Source: Proteocatella sphenisci DSM 23131 (GTDB lineage Bacteria > Bacillota > Clostridia > Peptostreptococcales > Filifactoraceae). From it: a stretch of DNA of 46,354 nucleotides. Each line of letters starts with the position of its first letter. Positions within the stretch are counted from its first letter, which is position 1. Below, one piece after another: positions 34,859 through 42,870 of this stretch. The stretch lies in assembly GCF_000423525.1 (NCBI RefSeq), contig NZ_AUID01000022.1, forward strand, positions 1 through 46,354, read 5' to 3'. The position numbers and the translations under genes were made by a program. The notes under the pieces are model-generated. The model was not told the DNA's origin, did not search any database, and was given only the letters and a program-made list of their open reading frames with translations.

Positions 34859-36265
34859 ATGATGAGTAAAAAACATAAATATATATACATTTTGTTATCT
34901 GCAATAATTGCGACAGCAGCAATCCCCGGTTGCAGTGACATAAGAAATACGGCATTTGAAGAGGCTGAAACAGCAGGCCTCCCGGTTCCTGCGCTGCTTG
35001 AGGATAGCAACTCAGATCCAGAAGTAGCAGATTATGAGCTGACTGCTCAGTTTGGAAGCAGTACATTTTTTGAAGATAAGAAAACTCAGACTATGGGCTA
35101 CAATGGAAACTTTTTGGGACCGGTCGTGATTGTAAAAAGAGGCGAACAAGTGAATATGCATGTAAAAAATGACTTGGACGAGGATACATCGGTTCACTGG
35201 CATGGGCTGAAGGTGAGCGGGGACAAGGACGGAGGACCTCATCAGACAATAAAGCCGGGAGAAATCTGGGAGCCTTCATTTGTCATAAATCAGCCTGCTG
35301 CAACGCTGTGGTTCCATCCTCATGTGATTGGAAGCACTGCAAGTCAGGTTTATTATGGTCTTGCAGGGGTTATGATTGTTGAGGATGATGTAAGCGAAGA
35401 GCTTGATCTGCCAAAGACATATGGGGTCGATGATATACCCCTCATTTTGCAGGACAGGAGCTTTAATAGTGATGGCAGCTTTAACTATAATTCAAACATG
35501 ATGGATGGGGCTGTCGGGGACACGATCATAGTGAATGGGGCAATTGCTCCTACGCTTGAGGTAAGCCAGGTAAAAATGAGGTTCAGGATAATTAATGGTG
35601 CGAATGCAAGTAACTTCAACCTTACTGTGGACGATGGTGCGCAATTTCATCAGATAGCGTCGGATGGAGGATTTTTAGAAAGTCCGGTTCTCGAAAAAAG
35701 CCTGTTCATTTCTCCGGGTGAGCGTGCCGAAATTATTGTTGATTTCAGCAGGTTTGAGAAAGGCCAGACTGTAGCCATGAAGAGCGGTGACTCTGATGTG
35801 ATGTATTTCAGAATTGCTGATTCTCAGAAAGATGATACAATTATACCAGATGAGCTTGCAGAGATTGAAAGAATGAAGATTGATTCTTCGACACCTGTTA
35901 AAAGGATTGAGCTCGATGGGATGGGCCACATGGTTGCAATAAATGGCAGAAAATTTGACATGGAAAGAATAGATGATGTTGTCGAGCTTGGAGTTATCGA
36001 GGTATGGGAAATCACGAGTGCAGCTTCGATGATGCACAGCATGGGGCATCCTTTCCACATTCATGGTGTGCAATTTCAGATTTTGTCAAGAAGCTCAGGC
36101 CAGCTTAGCAGCAATGAGCTTGGCTGGAAGGACACAGTTTTTGTTGCCCCTGGTGAAATAGTTAAAATAATGGTTCAGTTTGAGGAAAAAGGTATTTTCA
36201 TGTATCATTGCCACATACTTGAGCATGAAGAAGCTGGAATGATGGGGCAGATAAGGGTCAAATAG
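34859..36265 (+). CDS. Multicopper oxidase, lipoprotein
   Basis: 468 residues (ATG 34859 or 34862, GAGGTG upstream). A signal peptide ends AIPGC (Cys 25), so it is membrane-anchored outside. All four copper motifs are present: HWHG (113-116), WFHPH (151-155), HPFHIHGVQF and YHCHILEHEEAGMMG near the end, giving type 1, 2 and 3 copper ligands; the type 1 axial Met is in AGMM. Length and layout are CueO/SufI-like. Probable jobs are Cu(I) oxidation, metal or phenol oxidation with O2. It stands alone and is more GC-rich than the region before it. Confidence 0.92.
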   Translation: MMSKKHKYIYILLSAIIATAAIPGCSDIRNTAFEEAETAGLPVPALLEDSNSDPEVADYELTAQFGSSTFFEDKKTQTMGYNGNFLGPVVIVKRGEQVNMHVKNDLDEDTSVHWHGLKVSGDKDGGPHQTIKPGEIWEPSFVINQPAATLWFHPHVIGSTASQVYYGLAGVMIVEDDVSEELDLPKTYGVDDIPLILQDRSFNSDGSFNYNSNMMDGAVGDTIIVNGAIAPTLEVSQVKMRFRIINGANASNFNLTVDDGAQFHQIASDGGFLESPVLEKSLFISPGERAEIIVDFSRFEKGQTVAMKSGDSDVMYFRIADSQKDDTIIPDELAEIERMKIDSSTPVKRIELDGMGHMVAINGRKFDMERIDDVVELGVIEVWEITSAASMMHSMGHPFHIHGVQFQILSRSSGQLSSNELGWKDTVFVAPGEIVKIMVQFEEKGIFMYHCHILEHEEAGMMGQIRVK

Positions 36266-36294
36266 TTAATAAAGTAGAAGGAAGGTACAATGTC

Positions 36295-36798
36295 ATGAGT
36301 ATTAAAACTAAAGTTTGTGAAATCTCAGAGTATTGGTTTTCTAGAGTAGATGAATGTGGTTTAAGTGTGGATGCATTAGAAGCTAATGAAAGATGTTGGA
36401 GATGTGGATATAAAAATACACTTGAAAAGTGTCATATTATTCCGGACTCTTTGGGTGGAAAAGACGAACCTTCGAATTTAGTTTTACTTTGCCATAGATG
36501 TCATTTAGAAAATCCAAATGTTACTGATCCTGAAATAATGTGGGATTGGATTCGGGCTTATGGTACATCATTTTATGATACGTTTTGGTTTTTAAAAGGG
36601 ATGCAGGAATATGAATTTATATACGGTAAGTCTTTTGAAGAAGAATTAAGTAGATTAAATATAGATGATGAAATTCAATTTAAAGATCTATTTGAAGATG
36701 AGTTAAAGAAAACAGCATTTCATTTTGGACATCCTTACTTAAATTCTGCAACAGTAGCCGGTGTCATGAGAATCGTAATAAAAAAATATATTATTTAA
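36295..36798 (+). CDS. HNH endonuclease-domain protein
   Basis: 167 residues, GAAGGAAGG before ATG 36295. The HNH core at about 32-70 reads CWRCGYKNTLEKCHIIPDSL, GGKDEPSNLVLLCHRCH: two CxxC zinc knuckles, the HI(I) histidine, N and the final HxxCH. The rest (DPEIMWDWIRAYGTSFYD, TFWFLKGMQEYEFIYG) is a family-specific helical tail. It probably nicks or cuts DNA; stand-alone members occur in phages and islands. Complete. Confidence 0.8.
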   Translation: MSIKTKVCEISEYWFSRVDECGLSVDALEANERCWRCGYKNTLEKCHIIPDSLGGKDEPSNLVLLCHRCHLENPNVTDPEIMWDWIRAYGTSFYDTFWFLKGMQEYEFIYGKSFEEELSRLNIDDEIQFKDLFEDELKKTAFHFGHPYLNSATVAGVMRIVIKKYII

Positions 36799-36819
36799 TG
36801 AAAAAATGAGGTATGGTTT

Positions 36820-37107
36820 ATGAATCAAAAGACATATGAGTTTGAAGCAGTAATCCAGAAAGTTCAAGATATAGATGGAGCTTATGTAGCATTTCCTCAT
36901 GACCTGAAGCAGGAATTTGGGAAGGGAAGAGTTAAAGTGCATGCTGTTTTTGACGGGGAAGCTTATAATGGCAGTATAGTAAACATGGGCGTAAAAAATG
37001 CGGATGGATCTGTATGTTATATCATTGGGATTAGAAAAGATATCAGGGCGAAAATCGGAAAACAACCTGGGGACAGCGTAAAGGTAGCCGTCAAAGAGAG
37101 GGCCTAG
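36820..37107 (+). CDS. DUF1905 domain protein
   Basis: 95 residues, GAGGT before ATG 36820. It shows YEFEAVIQKVQDIDGAYVAF, PHDLKQEFGKGRVKVHAVFD, GEAYNGSIVNMG and IGIRKDIRAKIGKQPGDSVK, the complete DUF1905 fold. Such domains are often fused to an OmdA (YdeI) domain linked to bacteriocin protection; that part is absent here. Function unknown. Complete as a stand-alone protein. Confidence 0.9.
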   Translation: MNQKTYEFEAVIQKVQDIDGAYVAFPHDLKQEFGKGRVKVHAVFDGEAYNGSIVNMGVKNADGSVCYIIGIRKDIRAKIGKQPGDSVKVAVKERA

Positions 37108-37550
37108 ACAAACTGATAAGAAAAGTAAAAAAGAGGAATAGTATAGAATAGTTAAGAATGGACATATTAATCTCGATTGGAACGGAAAGATACCACTCTG
37201 AGCTGAAGGAAAAGCTTCTTCTGCATGGCGGTAAATCTGCTGGAGCTTGAGGATTTGAAATCAGCAGCGAAGGAAATAGAGGAAGAGGTATCCATAAAAT
37301 CTCTTACAGTCAAAGAGAAGGCTGCTGTTGCTACAGAGGTTTTAAAATCAGCAGCAGCGCGAAAAAAATATTGTACTTAAGCTCAGGAAAAAAGAAAAGT
37401 GAACAAGTGTAGAATGGGAGGAACAGAAATGGTTGTTACGAGCAAGGGCATTGTAAATGGATTCTTCTACAATGAGCTGTACAGACGGATGGATGGGCAT
37501 ATCCTTGAGATGTATACCTTAAAGGGTGAATACAGAAACTGATTATTGTG
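37108..37550 (+). pseudogene. Debris region, including a YbhB/YbcL-like start
   Basis: Three short open stretches occur. 37158-37250 gives MDILISIGTERYHSELKEKL and 37225-37380 gives MAVNLLELEDLKSAAKEIEE, helical and overlapping in a different frame; I do not recognise them. 37430-37542 has GGGAGG and begins MVVTSKGIVNGFFYNELYRR, like the start of YbhB/YbcL (Raf-kinase-inhibitor-like) proteins, then ends early at a stop. Probably remains of two or more genes. Confidence 0.4.
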
Positions 37551-37555
37551 CGGAT

Positions 37556-37604
37556 TTGACCTGTGTGAATAAATATGATAATATAGTTCAATATTGAACT
37601 ATAT
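37556..37604 (+). promoter_or_regulatory. MarR-MATE promoter with 24-bp perfect palindrome
   Basis: ATATAGTTCAAT (37581-37592) is followed directly by its exact reverse complement (to 37604). TTGACC (37556-37561) with GATAAT (37577-37582, 15 bp) or TAATAT (37579-37584, 17 bp) forms a promoter whose -10 and start the palindrome covers. This is the expected MarR operator. Confidence 0.8.
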
Positions 37605-37620
37605 TTCGGAAGGTGACCTT

Positions 37621-38073
37621 ATGAGAAAAGAAGAAATAAATGTTAATAACAGCATCTTTTTAATATTCAACTGGAAACTCAAAAAAACATATGAGATGAT
37701 GTTTCAGAAAACATCACAGGAGCTGAATCTTACTCAGAGCGAGATTGACGTGCTCCTGTTTTTGAGTAACAACAGACAGTTTGACACGGCAAGCGAGATA
37801 GTCAGATACAGGGTAATGTCAAAATCCATGATATCGAAATCTGTGGACTCTCTGCATAGAAAAGGCCTTATATATTATGTCGTGGATGAAGACGATAAAA
37901 GGTGCATTCATCTTAAGCTTGAGCCTGAAGCATTACCTACTGTGAATAAGCTGCAGGAGCTGCAGAAGGACTTTTTTGAGATCCTCACGCATGACATAAG
38001 CGAGGAAGAATACAAAGCTATGAAAACTGCGCTCGACAAGATGCACAGTAACATAACAGGAAAGTTTGATTAA
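37621..38073 (+). CDS. MarR-family repressor (MepR-like)
   Basis: 150 residues from ATG 37621 (GGAAGGTG 5 bases before); the longer reading from 37594 starts inside the palindrome. The winged helix shows LNLTQSEIDVLLFLSNN, ASEIVRYRVMSKSMISKSVD, SLHRKGLIYYVVDEDDKRCI, the MarR recognition helix and DxxDxR wing. It should repress its own promoter and the MATE pump 18 bp downstream and be released by the pump's substrates, as in the MepR/MepA pair. Confidence 0.9.
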   Translation: MRKEEINVNNSIFLIFNWKLKKTYEMMFQKTSQELNLTQSEIDVLLFLSNNRQFDTASEIVRYRVMSKSMISKSVDSLHRKGLIYYVVDEDDKRCIHLKLEPEALPTVNKLQELQKDFFEILTHDISEEEYKAMKTALDKMHSNITGKFD

Positions 38074-38091
38074 AGAAAGGAACAAAACGAC

Positions 38092-39474
38092 GTGAATAAC
38101 AGACATAATAATGAACTGGGAAATGAAAAAATAAGCAGTCTACTTTTCAAGATGGCTGTACCTGCGATTACAGCTCAGATAATAAATCTGCTGTACAATC
38201 TTGTGGACAGGATGTACATAGGACATATTGAGGGTGTAGGAGCCACGGCGCTTACCGCAGTGGGCGTGACGATGCCGGTGATTATGGTCATATCGGCTTT
38301 TGCTGCGCTTGTAAGTATGGGAGGCGCTCCCCGAGCTTCGATAATGATGGGGAAGGGTGATAAGGACTCCGCTGAGAAAATCATGGGAAACTGTACTACT
38401 GCTCTTGTATTTATATCAGTTATTCTTACTGCCGCTGTGCTGCTGTTTGGGGAAAATATGCTCATGGCTTTTGGAGCAAGCGAGAATACCGTTGAATACG
38501 CGCTTGATTACATGAACATATATGCCTGCGGAACGATTTTTGTGCAAATTGCCTTAGGGCTAAATGCATTCATCACTGCACAGGGATTTGCAAAGATAAG
38601 CATGATTACTGTGCTCGTAGGAGCCGTGCTGAACATTATATTGGATCCGATTTTCATTTTCGGGCTCGACATGGGAGTAAAGGGGGCAGCACTTGCAACC
38701 ATAATATCCCAGGCGGTGTCTGCGTTATGGGTTCTCAGATTCCTTACAGGAAACATGACTGTGCTTAAAATCAGAAAAAGACATCTGAAAATAGATTTCA
38801 AAGTGCTGCTTCCGTGTCTCGCACTCGGACTGTCTCCTTTCATCATGCAGTCTACAGAGAGCATACTCATTGTATCTTTCAACACATCTTTGCTGAAATA
38901 TGGCGGAGATCTTGCTGTAGGGGCAATGACTATACTTTCGAGTGTAATGCAGTTTTCGATGCTGCCGCTGTCAGGGCTGACACAGGGCGCGGCCCCGATT
39001 ATAAGCTACAATTATGGGGCAGGAAATGGAAGTCGGGTAAAAGATGCGTTTCTTCTTCTGCTTAAGATATCTCTGATTTATTCGGCTGCTCTCTGGGCGA
39101 TTGCTATGATATATCCGCAGATATTCGCTGTGATTTTCACAAAAGATGCTGAGCTCATTGGAATATCAGTCAGGTCCATGAGGATATATATGGCGGCTTC
39201 ATTATTATTCGGGATTCAGATAAGCTGCCAGCAGACATTCATAGCGCTTGGCAATGCAAGGACTTCGGTATTTCTTGCTGTGCTTAGAAAAATAATACTT
39301 CTTATACCGCTCATCTATATATTGCCGATTTTTTTCGAAAACAAGGTGGATGCAGTGTTTCTGGCAGAGCCGGTTGCGGATGTAATAGCAGTCACTGTGA
39401 CAAGCCTTATGTTCTTAAGGCAGTTCAAAAATGTACTGGCAGAGCTGGATGTTTATGAAAAAAACATAATTTAG
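38092..39474 (+). CDS. MATE-family multidrug efflux pump (MepA-like)
   Basis: 460 residues from GTG 38092. Twelve membrane helices. The start has ISSLLFKMAVPAITAQIINL, LYNLVDRMYIGHIEGVGATA, the MepA-type MATE signature, and the second half LSGLTQGAAPIISYNYGAGN. It should export cationic drugs with Na+ or H+ import. Same operon as the MarR gene. GC is higher than in the BREX island, perhaps nearer the core genome. Complete. Confidence 0.95.
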   Translation: MNNRHNNELGNEKISSLLFKMAVPAITAQIINLLYNLVDRMYIGHIEGVGATALTAVGVTMPVIMVISAFAALVSMGGAPRASIMMGKGDKDSAEKIMGNCTTALVFISVILTAAVLLFGENMLMAFGASENTVEYALDYMNIYACGTIFVQIALGLNAFITAQGFAKISMITVLVGAVLNIILDPIFIFGLDMGVKGAALATIISQAVSALWVLRFLTGNMTVLKIRKRHLKIDFKVLLPCLALGLSPFIMQSTESILIVSFNTSLLKYGGDLAVGAMTILSSVMQFSMLPLSGLTQGAAPIISYNYGAGNGSRVKDAFLLLLKISLIYSAALWAIAMIYPQIFAVIFTKDAELIGISVRSMRIYMAASLLFGIQISCQQTFIALGNARTSVFLAVLRKIILLIPLIYILPIFFENKVDAVFLAEPVADVIAVTVTSLMFLRQFKNVLAELDVYEKNII

Positions 39475-39898
39475 TTTACATTTAGTTTGCATTGTAATAA
39501 TTCTGGAAATACTTTATAATTTACATTACAGATGAACTATTATCCAGAATGGAGAAAATATTTATGGGTTTGTTAATTAATATGGTGATTGCACTTCTGA
39601 ATACATTCTGATAAGAAATATTAACACTGAAGCATATATCGAAAAACTTATATACAGAATATTTGAAGTGCTAAGGGCGCCACTAGATTTTAAGGGGCAG
39701 CATAAGAATGTTATCTGAATCTCTATGACTGGTATTCAAGAAATGCCTCAAAAATAGTGCCGAGCCCAGAAGGCGTTTTTTACCCGATATGGCTTTCGGT
39801 TTCTTCTGAAATGATTCTGTAGACAACTATGTGGGAAATAAGAAAAGAACAGTTAGTAAATATTATAAATGCTTAATTGAGGAAAACGGGAGGCTAGA
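39475..39898 (+). pseudogene. Gene debris, including a DUF3841-like remnant (39728-39874)
   Basis: A stretch near 39728 reads YDWYSRNASKIVPSPEGVFY, PIWLSVSSEMIL, a TAG, then TTMWEIRKEQLVNIINA. This matches the start and extreme end of DUF3841-like proteins (W/Y…VPxPExxxxPxW…MWEIxxEWI), with the middle deleted. Before it, 39610-39710 reads RNINTEAYIEKLIYRIF and LRAPLDFKGQ in another frame, unrecognised. No intact gene. Confidence 0.5.
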
Positions 39899-40972
39899 AT
39901 GAGTCTTTTAATAAACAACTCAGAATATAGATATATTGAAATTGCGCAGGCTGTTTTTCAGGAGCAGTTTAAGAGGGATCCAAAGCTCGAGCTTGAGATG
40001 GACGAGAGAAGAAAGCGGCTAATGTATGATGATGTCGTTTATAATATCAGTTTTCTGATGACAGCGGTAAGTCTCAAAGATGAGAGAGTGTTTACCGAAT
40101 ATGCTAAGTGGATATATGAGCTGCTATGCAATCTGATGAAGGACCTTGACAGGGACAGGATAATGGAGCACATGGTAGGTCATTATCAGATCCTTTCGGA
40201 GATATTTAAGAAAAAAGCCAGAGGTATGGTTTCTGAAGAGGACATTGAGCTGTCTGCAAGGTATCTCAGCAGCGCAATAGAATCTACAAGAGCCTCTGTA
40301 ACGGACATCACGCTGTCTTCGAATTTTTCTGAAGGCAGTAATTATGAAATACGCAAGGCTTATCTTGAACATCTTCTCAAAGGCGAAACAAGAAAAGCTC
40401 AGGATCTCATAGAAGAAACAAGAAAACAGGGAGTCCCGCTTGTTGAAATATATGAAAGCATACTAGCCAGAACGATGGTAGAGATAGGAAGCCTTTGGCA
40501 CAGAAATATCATCACCGTAGAAAAGGAGCACTATGCTACTTCGGTAACACAGACTATAATGTCGAGCTTTTATGATGAGATATTTGCAAGTCCAAGAAAG
40601 AACAAGTCCCTGCTGTCCTGCACTGTAGGAACAGAACTTCACGAAATGGGAATAAGGATGCTCTCAGATATCTTTGAATACAGAGGCTGGGATACATATT
40701 ATATGGGAGCAGCACTGCCAAGAGAGGCTTTGATAAGATCGATAGAAGAGCATAAGCCGGATCTTGTGGCTCTTTCTGTAACCATGCCGATTTACCTTGT
40801 CGACTGCAGGGAAATCGTAAGCTCAATCAGGGAGCGTTATCCTGATATCAAGATAGCGGTAGGGGGCCAGGCATTTGACTATACGAGCGATATCTGGAAG
40901 GTGTGGGGAGTTGACTTTTATTCTGAAAAGGCTACAGATCTTGTAAGATTGGCAGAAGAGGAATTTAGATAA
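39899..40972 (+). CDS. Cobalamin-binding sensor, CarH/LitR-like, no DNA-binding domain
   Basis: 357 residues, GGGAGG before ATG 39899. Residues 1-140 are a helical region I do not recognise, in place of the MerR domain of CarH. The four-helix B12 cap (about 148-230) holds WH (200-201), nine residues, EH (210-211), the W-x9-EH signature that caps adenosylcobalamin in the CarH photoreceptor. The Rossmann B12 domain (about 237-357) has ELHEMG (246-251), the E/D-x-H-x-x-G motif with the lower-ligand His 248, then LVALSVTMP and IAVGGQAF. It probably senses cobalamin or light. It is 14 bp from the diguanylate cyclase gene, its likely partner. Confidence 0.85.
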   Translation: MSLLINNSEYRYIEIAQAVFQEQFKRDPKLELEMDERRKRLMYDDVVYNISFLMTAVSLKDERVFTEYAKWIYELLCNLMKDLDRDRIMEHMVGHYQILSEIFKKKARGMVSEEDIELSARYLSSAIESTRASVTDITLSSNFSEGSNYEIRKAYLEHLLKGETRKAQDLIEETRKQGVPLVEIYESILARTMVEIGSLWHRNIITVEKEHYATSVTQTIMSSFYDEIFASPRKNKSLLSCTVGTELHEMGIRMLSDIFEYRGWDTYYMGAALPREALIRSIEEHKPDLVALSVTMPIYLVDCREIVSSIRERYPDIKIAVGGQAFDYTSDIWKVWGVDFYSEKATDLVRLAEEEFR

Positions 40973-40986
40973 GTAAGGAGTTTATT

Positions 40987-42039
40987 ATGGCTGAAAAGAT
41001 ATCGTTCCTTATGGAATGTGACAGAGACTGGAATATTACAAAGACAATATGGTATCAGCCAGTATACCTTATATCACCATTCGAAAAAAACCTTCTGAAT
41101 ATATTTGCAGACGGAGATCGTGAAAAGCTTTCAAGGCTCGTAGAAACTGTACTTATTGAAGATGTGGATCAGATATTTGATGTGAATTTCAGAATAAGAA
41201 CACCTGATATAAGGGTGGCGATTTTTGTTATTTCACATAATGACATATTTCTTGTCTATGGACAGGATACCTCAATTCTTGGAAGGGACTGCATGACTTC
41301 TGCATGCAATGACATAATACTCAAGTTCATGAGCTCAATGGTAAAAAACATGGACAGAGAATTCACTTCTGACAATGAAAGGACCATAAGGATTCAGTTT
41401 GAGCAGATACAGAAGCTGAATAACAATCTTTTGAATCTGCAGAGAGAGCTTAAAAAATCAAACGCGAGGCTAAACAGGCTGAATGAGGATCTGAACAACC
41501 GTCTGGTAAAGGATGCGCTGACTGGACTTGTGAGCAGGTATCAGTATCGTGAAGAAATTGAACTCATGATATCCAAGTCACCTGACAGGCAGGGGATATA
41601 TGTTTTTCTTGATATAGACGGATTTAAAAATATTAATGATACTTACGGGCATGCCGCAGGAGACGAGTATCTCAAGGAATTTGCATCAAGGATGATGAAA
41701 ATACCTTATTACGATATAATATGCATGAGGATTGCCGGAGATGAATTTGGGCTCTACATACATGGATATGACAGCGTGGGTGAGAATGACGTGAATGAAC
41801 TTTGGGAAAAAATAAAAAAGTATATCCTGAAGGATCCTGTTTTTATAGATGGAACATCTCTTGATATAAGCTGCAGCGCCGGAATGGCTGCCTACCTGAG
41901 AGACACGATAAATATTTATGAGCTGATAGAATATGCTGATTTTGCTATGTATGAGGCAAAAAAATCAGGAAAGAACAGATTCAGCGACTTTGACATGAAA
42001 AGATATGAAAATAGGCATATGATAGGAGCAGAAAAATGA
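40987..42039 (+). CDS. Cytosolic diguanylate cyclase, partner of the B12 sensor
   Basis: 350 residues, AAGGAG before ATG 40987. Residues 1-115 form a PAS-like or unknown sensory domain (FEKNLLNIFADGDREKLSRL and VNFRIRTPDIRVAIFVI). A coiled coil spans about 132-175 (FEQIQKLNNNLLNLQRELKK). The GGDEF domain (about 176-340) has DALTGLVSRYQYREEI, LDIDGFKNINDTYGHAAGDE and AGDEF. The first Gly of GGDEF is Ala, a change tolerated in some active enzymes, and there is no RxxD inhibitory site. No membrane segment. It probably makes cyclic di-GMP under control of the upstream protein; its stop overlaps the next start by ATGA. Confidence 0.9.
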   Translation: MAEKISFLMECDRDWNITKTIWYQPVYLISPFEKNLLNIFADGDREKLSRLVETVLIEDVDQIFDVNFRIRTPDIRVAIFVISHNDIFLVYGQDTSILGRDCMTSACNDIILKFMSSMVKNMDREFTSDNERTIRIQFEQIQKLNNNLLNLQRELKKSNARLNRLNEDLNNRLVKDALTGLVSRYQYREEIELMISKSPDRQGIYVFLDIDGFKNINDTYGHAAGDEYLKEFASRMMKIPYYDIICMRIAGDEFGLYIHGYDSVGENDVNELWEKIKKYILKDPVFIDGTSLDISCSAGMAAYLRDTINIYELIEYADFAMYEAKKSGKNRFSDFDMKRYENRHMIGAEK

Positions 42040-42354
42040 AAGACAAAGATAAATCAGTAAAGGGAATGTGGGAAAGATATCTCATGACTATTGGAGAAAA
42101 TCCGGAGTCTACTGAAATGACGTACCAGTCATGGTGTTTCTGCGATAATCAGGGACAAAAATGTCACAATAGTTCATTTCAGGGACATAAGTGAGGAGCA
42201 TGCCATGATAGAAGGAGAGGGCGGTAAGTCTCTGGATTACTGGAGAAGAGCTCATATAAATTTTTTCACAAGAGAGCTTGAGGGAATTGGAGCTGAGTTC
42301 AATGAGGATGTACTTGTAGTGTTCGAGGAGTTTGAGGTTGTATTCCAGTTCTAA
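42036..42354 (+). pseudogene. ASCH-domain protein, internally deleted
   Basis: The start MKDKDKSVKGMWERYLMTIG, ENPESTEMTYQSWCF is the N-terminus of small ASCH-domain proteins. It shifts out of frame after about 38 residues. The end TKVTIVHFRDISEEHAMIEG, KSLDYWRRAHINFF and FNEDVLVVFEEFEVVFQF is the C-terminus of the same family. The central RNA-binding-like part, about 55 residues, is missing. It begins within the stop of the diguanylate cyclase gene, so it was once in that operon. Confidence 0.75.
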
Positions 42355-42381
42355 AATATGGTATTATAAAGGAGGATGTTC

Positions 42382-42743
42382 ATGACAAAATGACAAATTG
42401 AATCGAAGCTAAGCGAAGCAATAAGTAAGTTTGAGATTGAACAGATGGGAAGAGGACCTGAGAAGATAAGAACGATCATATTTCAGGATCTTATAATAAT
42501 AAGGCTGAAAGGTTTTCTGAGCACTTCAGAAAAAAACTTGCTCAGAACAAGGACGGCGTCGAGCTGATAAAGAAGATCAGAACTGCGCTGTTTGAAAACG
42601 CGAGGGAAGAACTTGAAGCGGTAATAAAGTCTGTTATAGATATAGAAATAATAAGCACATATTCAGATGTCAGCACAAAGACGGGCGAGAAGATAATCAC
42701 CATAGTGTCAGATAAGAACATTGAGGAAATGATATCAGATTAA
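42382..42743 (+). pseudogene. DUF2294-like protein with early stop and frameshift
   Basis: GGAGGATG precedes ATG 42382, but codon 4 is TGA. The following frame reads QIESKLSEAISKFEIEQMGR, then IRTIIFQDLIIIRLKGFLS, then after a shift KLAQNKDGVELIKKIRTALF, VIDIEIISTYSDVSTKTGEK. This is the whole length of a DUF2294 (Na-translocating-like) protein. At least one premature stop and one frameshift (about 42515) break it; the rest is well preserved, so decay is recent. Confidence 0.75.
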
Positions 42744-42788
42744 TTGATTTGGAAGGCTTTTAGAAAGGTTTTTAACCAGTCGGAAGTT

Positions 42789-42834
42789 AGCCAGTAACGA
42801 TACTCTTGGATGAGGATCGTTATTGGCTTTTTTT
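42789..42834 (+). terminator. Rho-independent terminator
   Basis: AGCCAGTAACGAT (42789-42801) pairs with ATCGTTATTGGCT (42816-42828) with one G-T pair, then a T-run. It closes the B12-sensor operon. Confidence 0.9.
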
Positions 42835-42870
42835 ATTATAAAAAATCAGGAGAGAAAGGGAAAGTAATTG

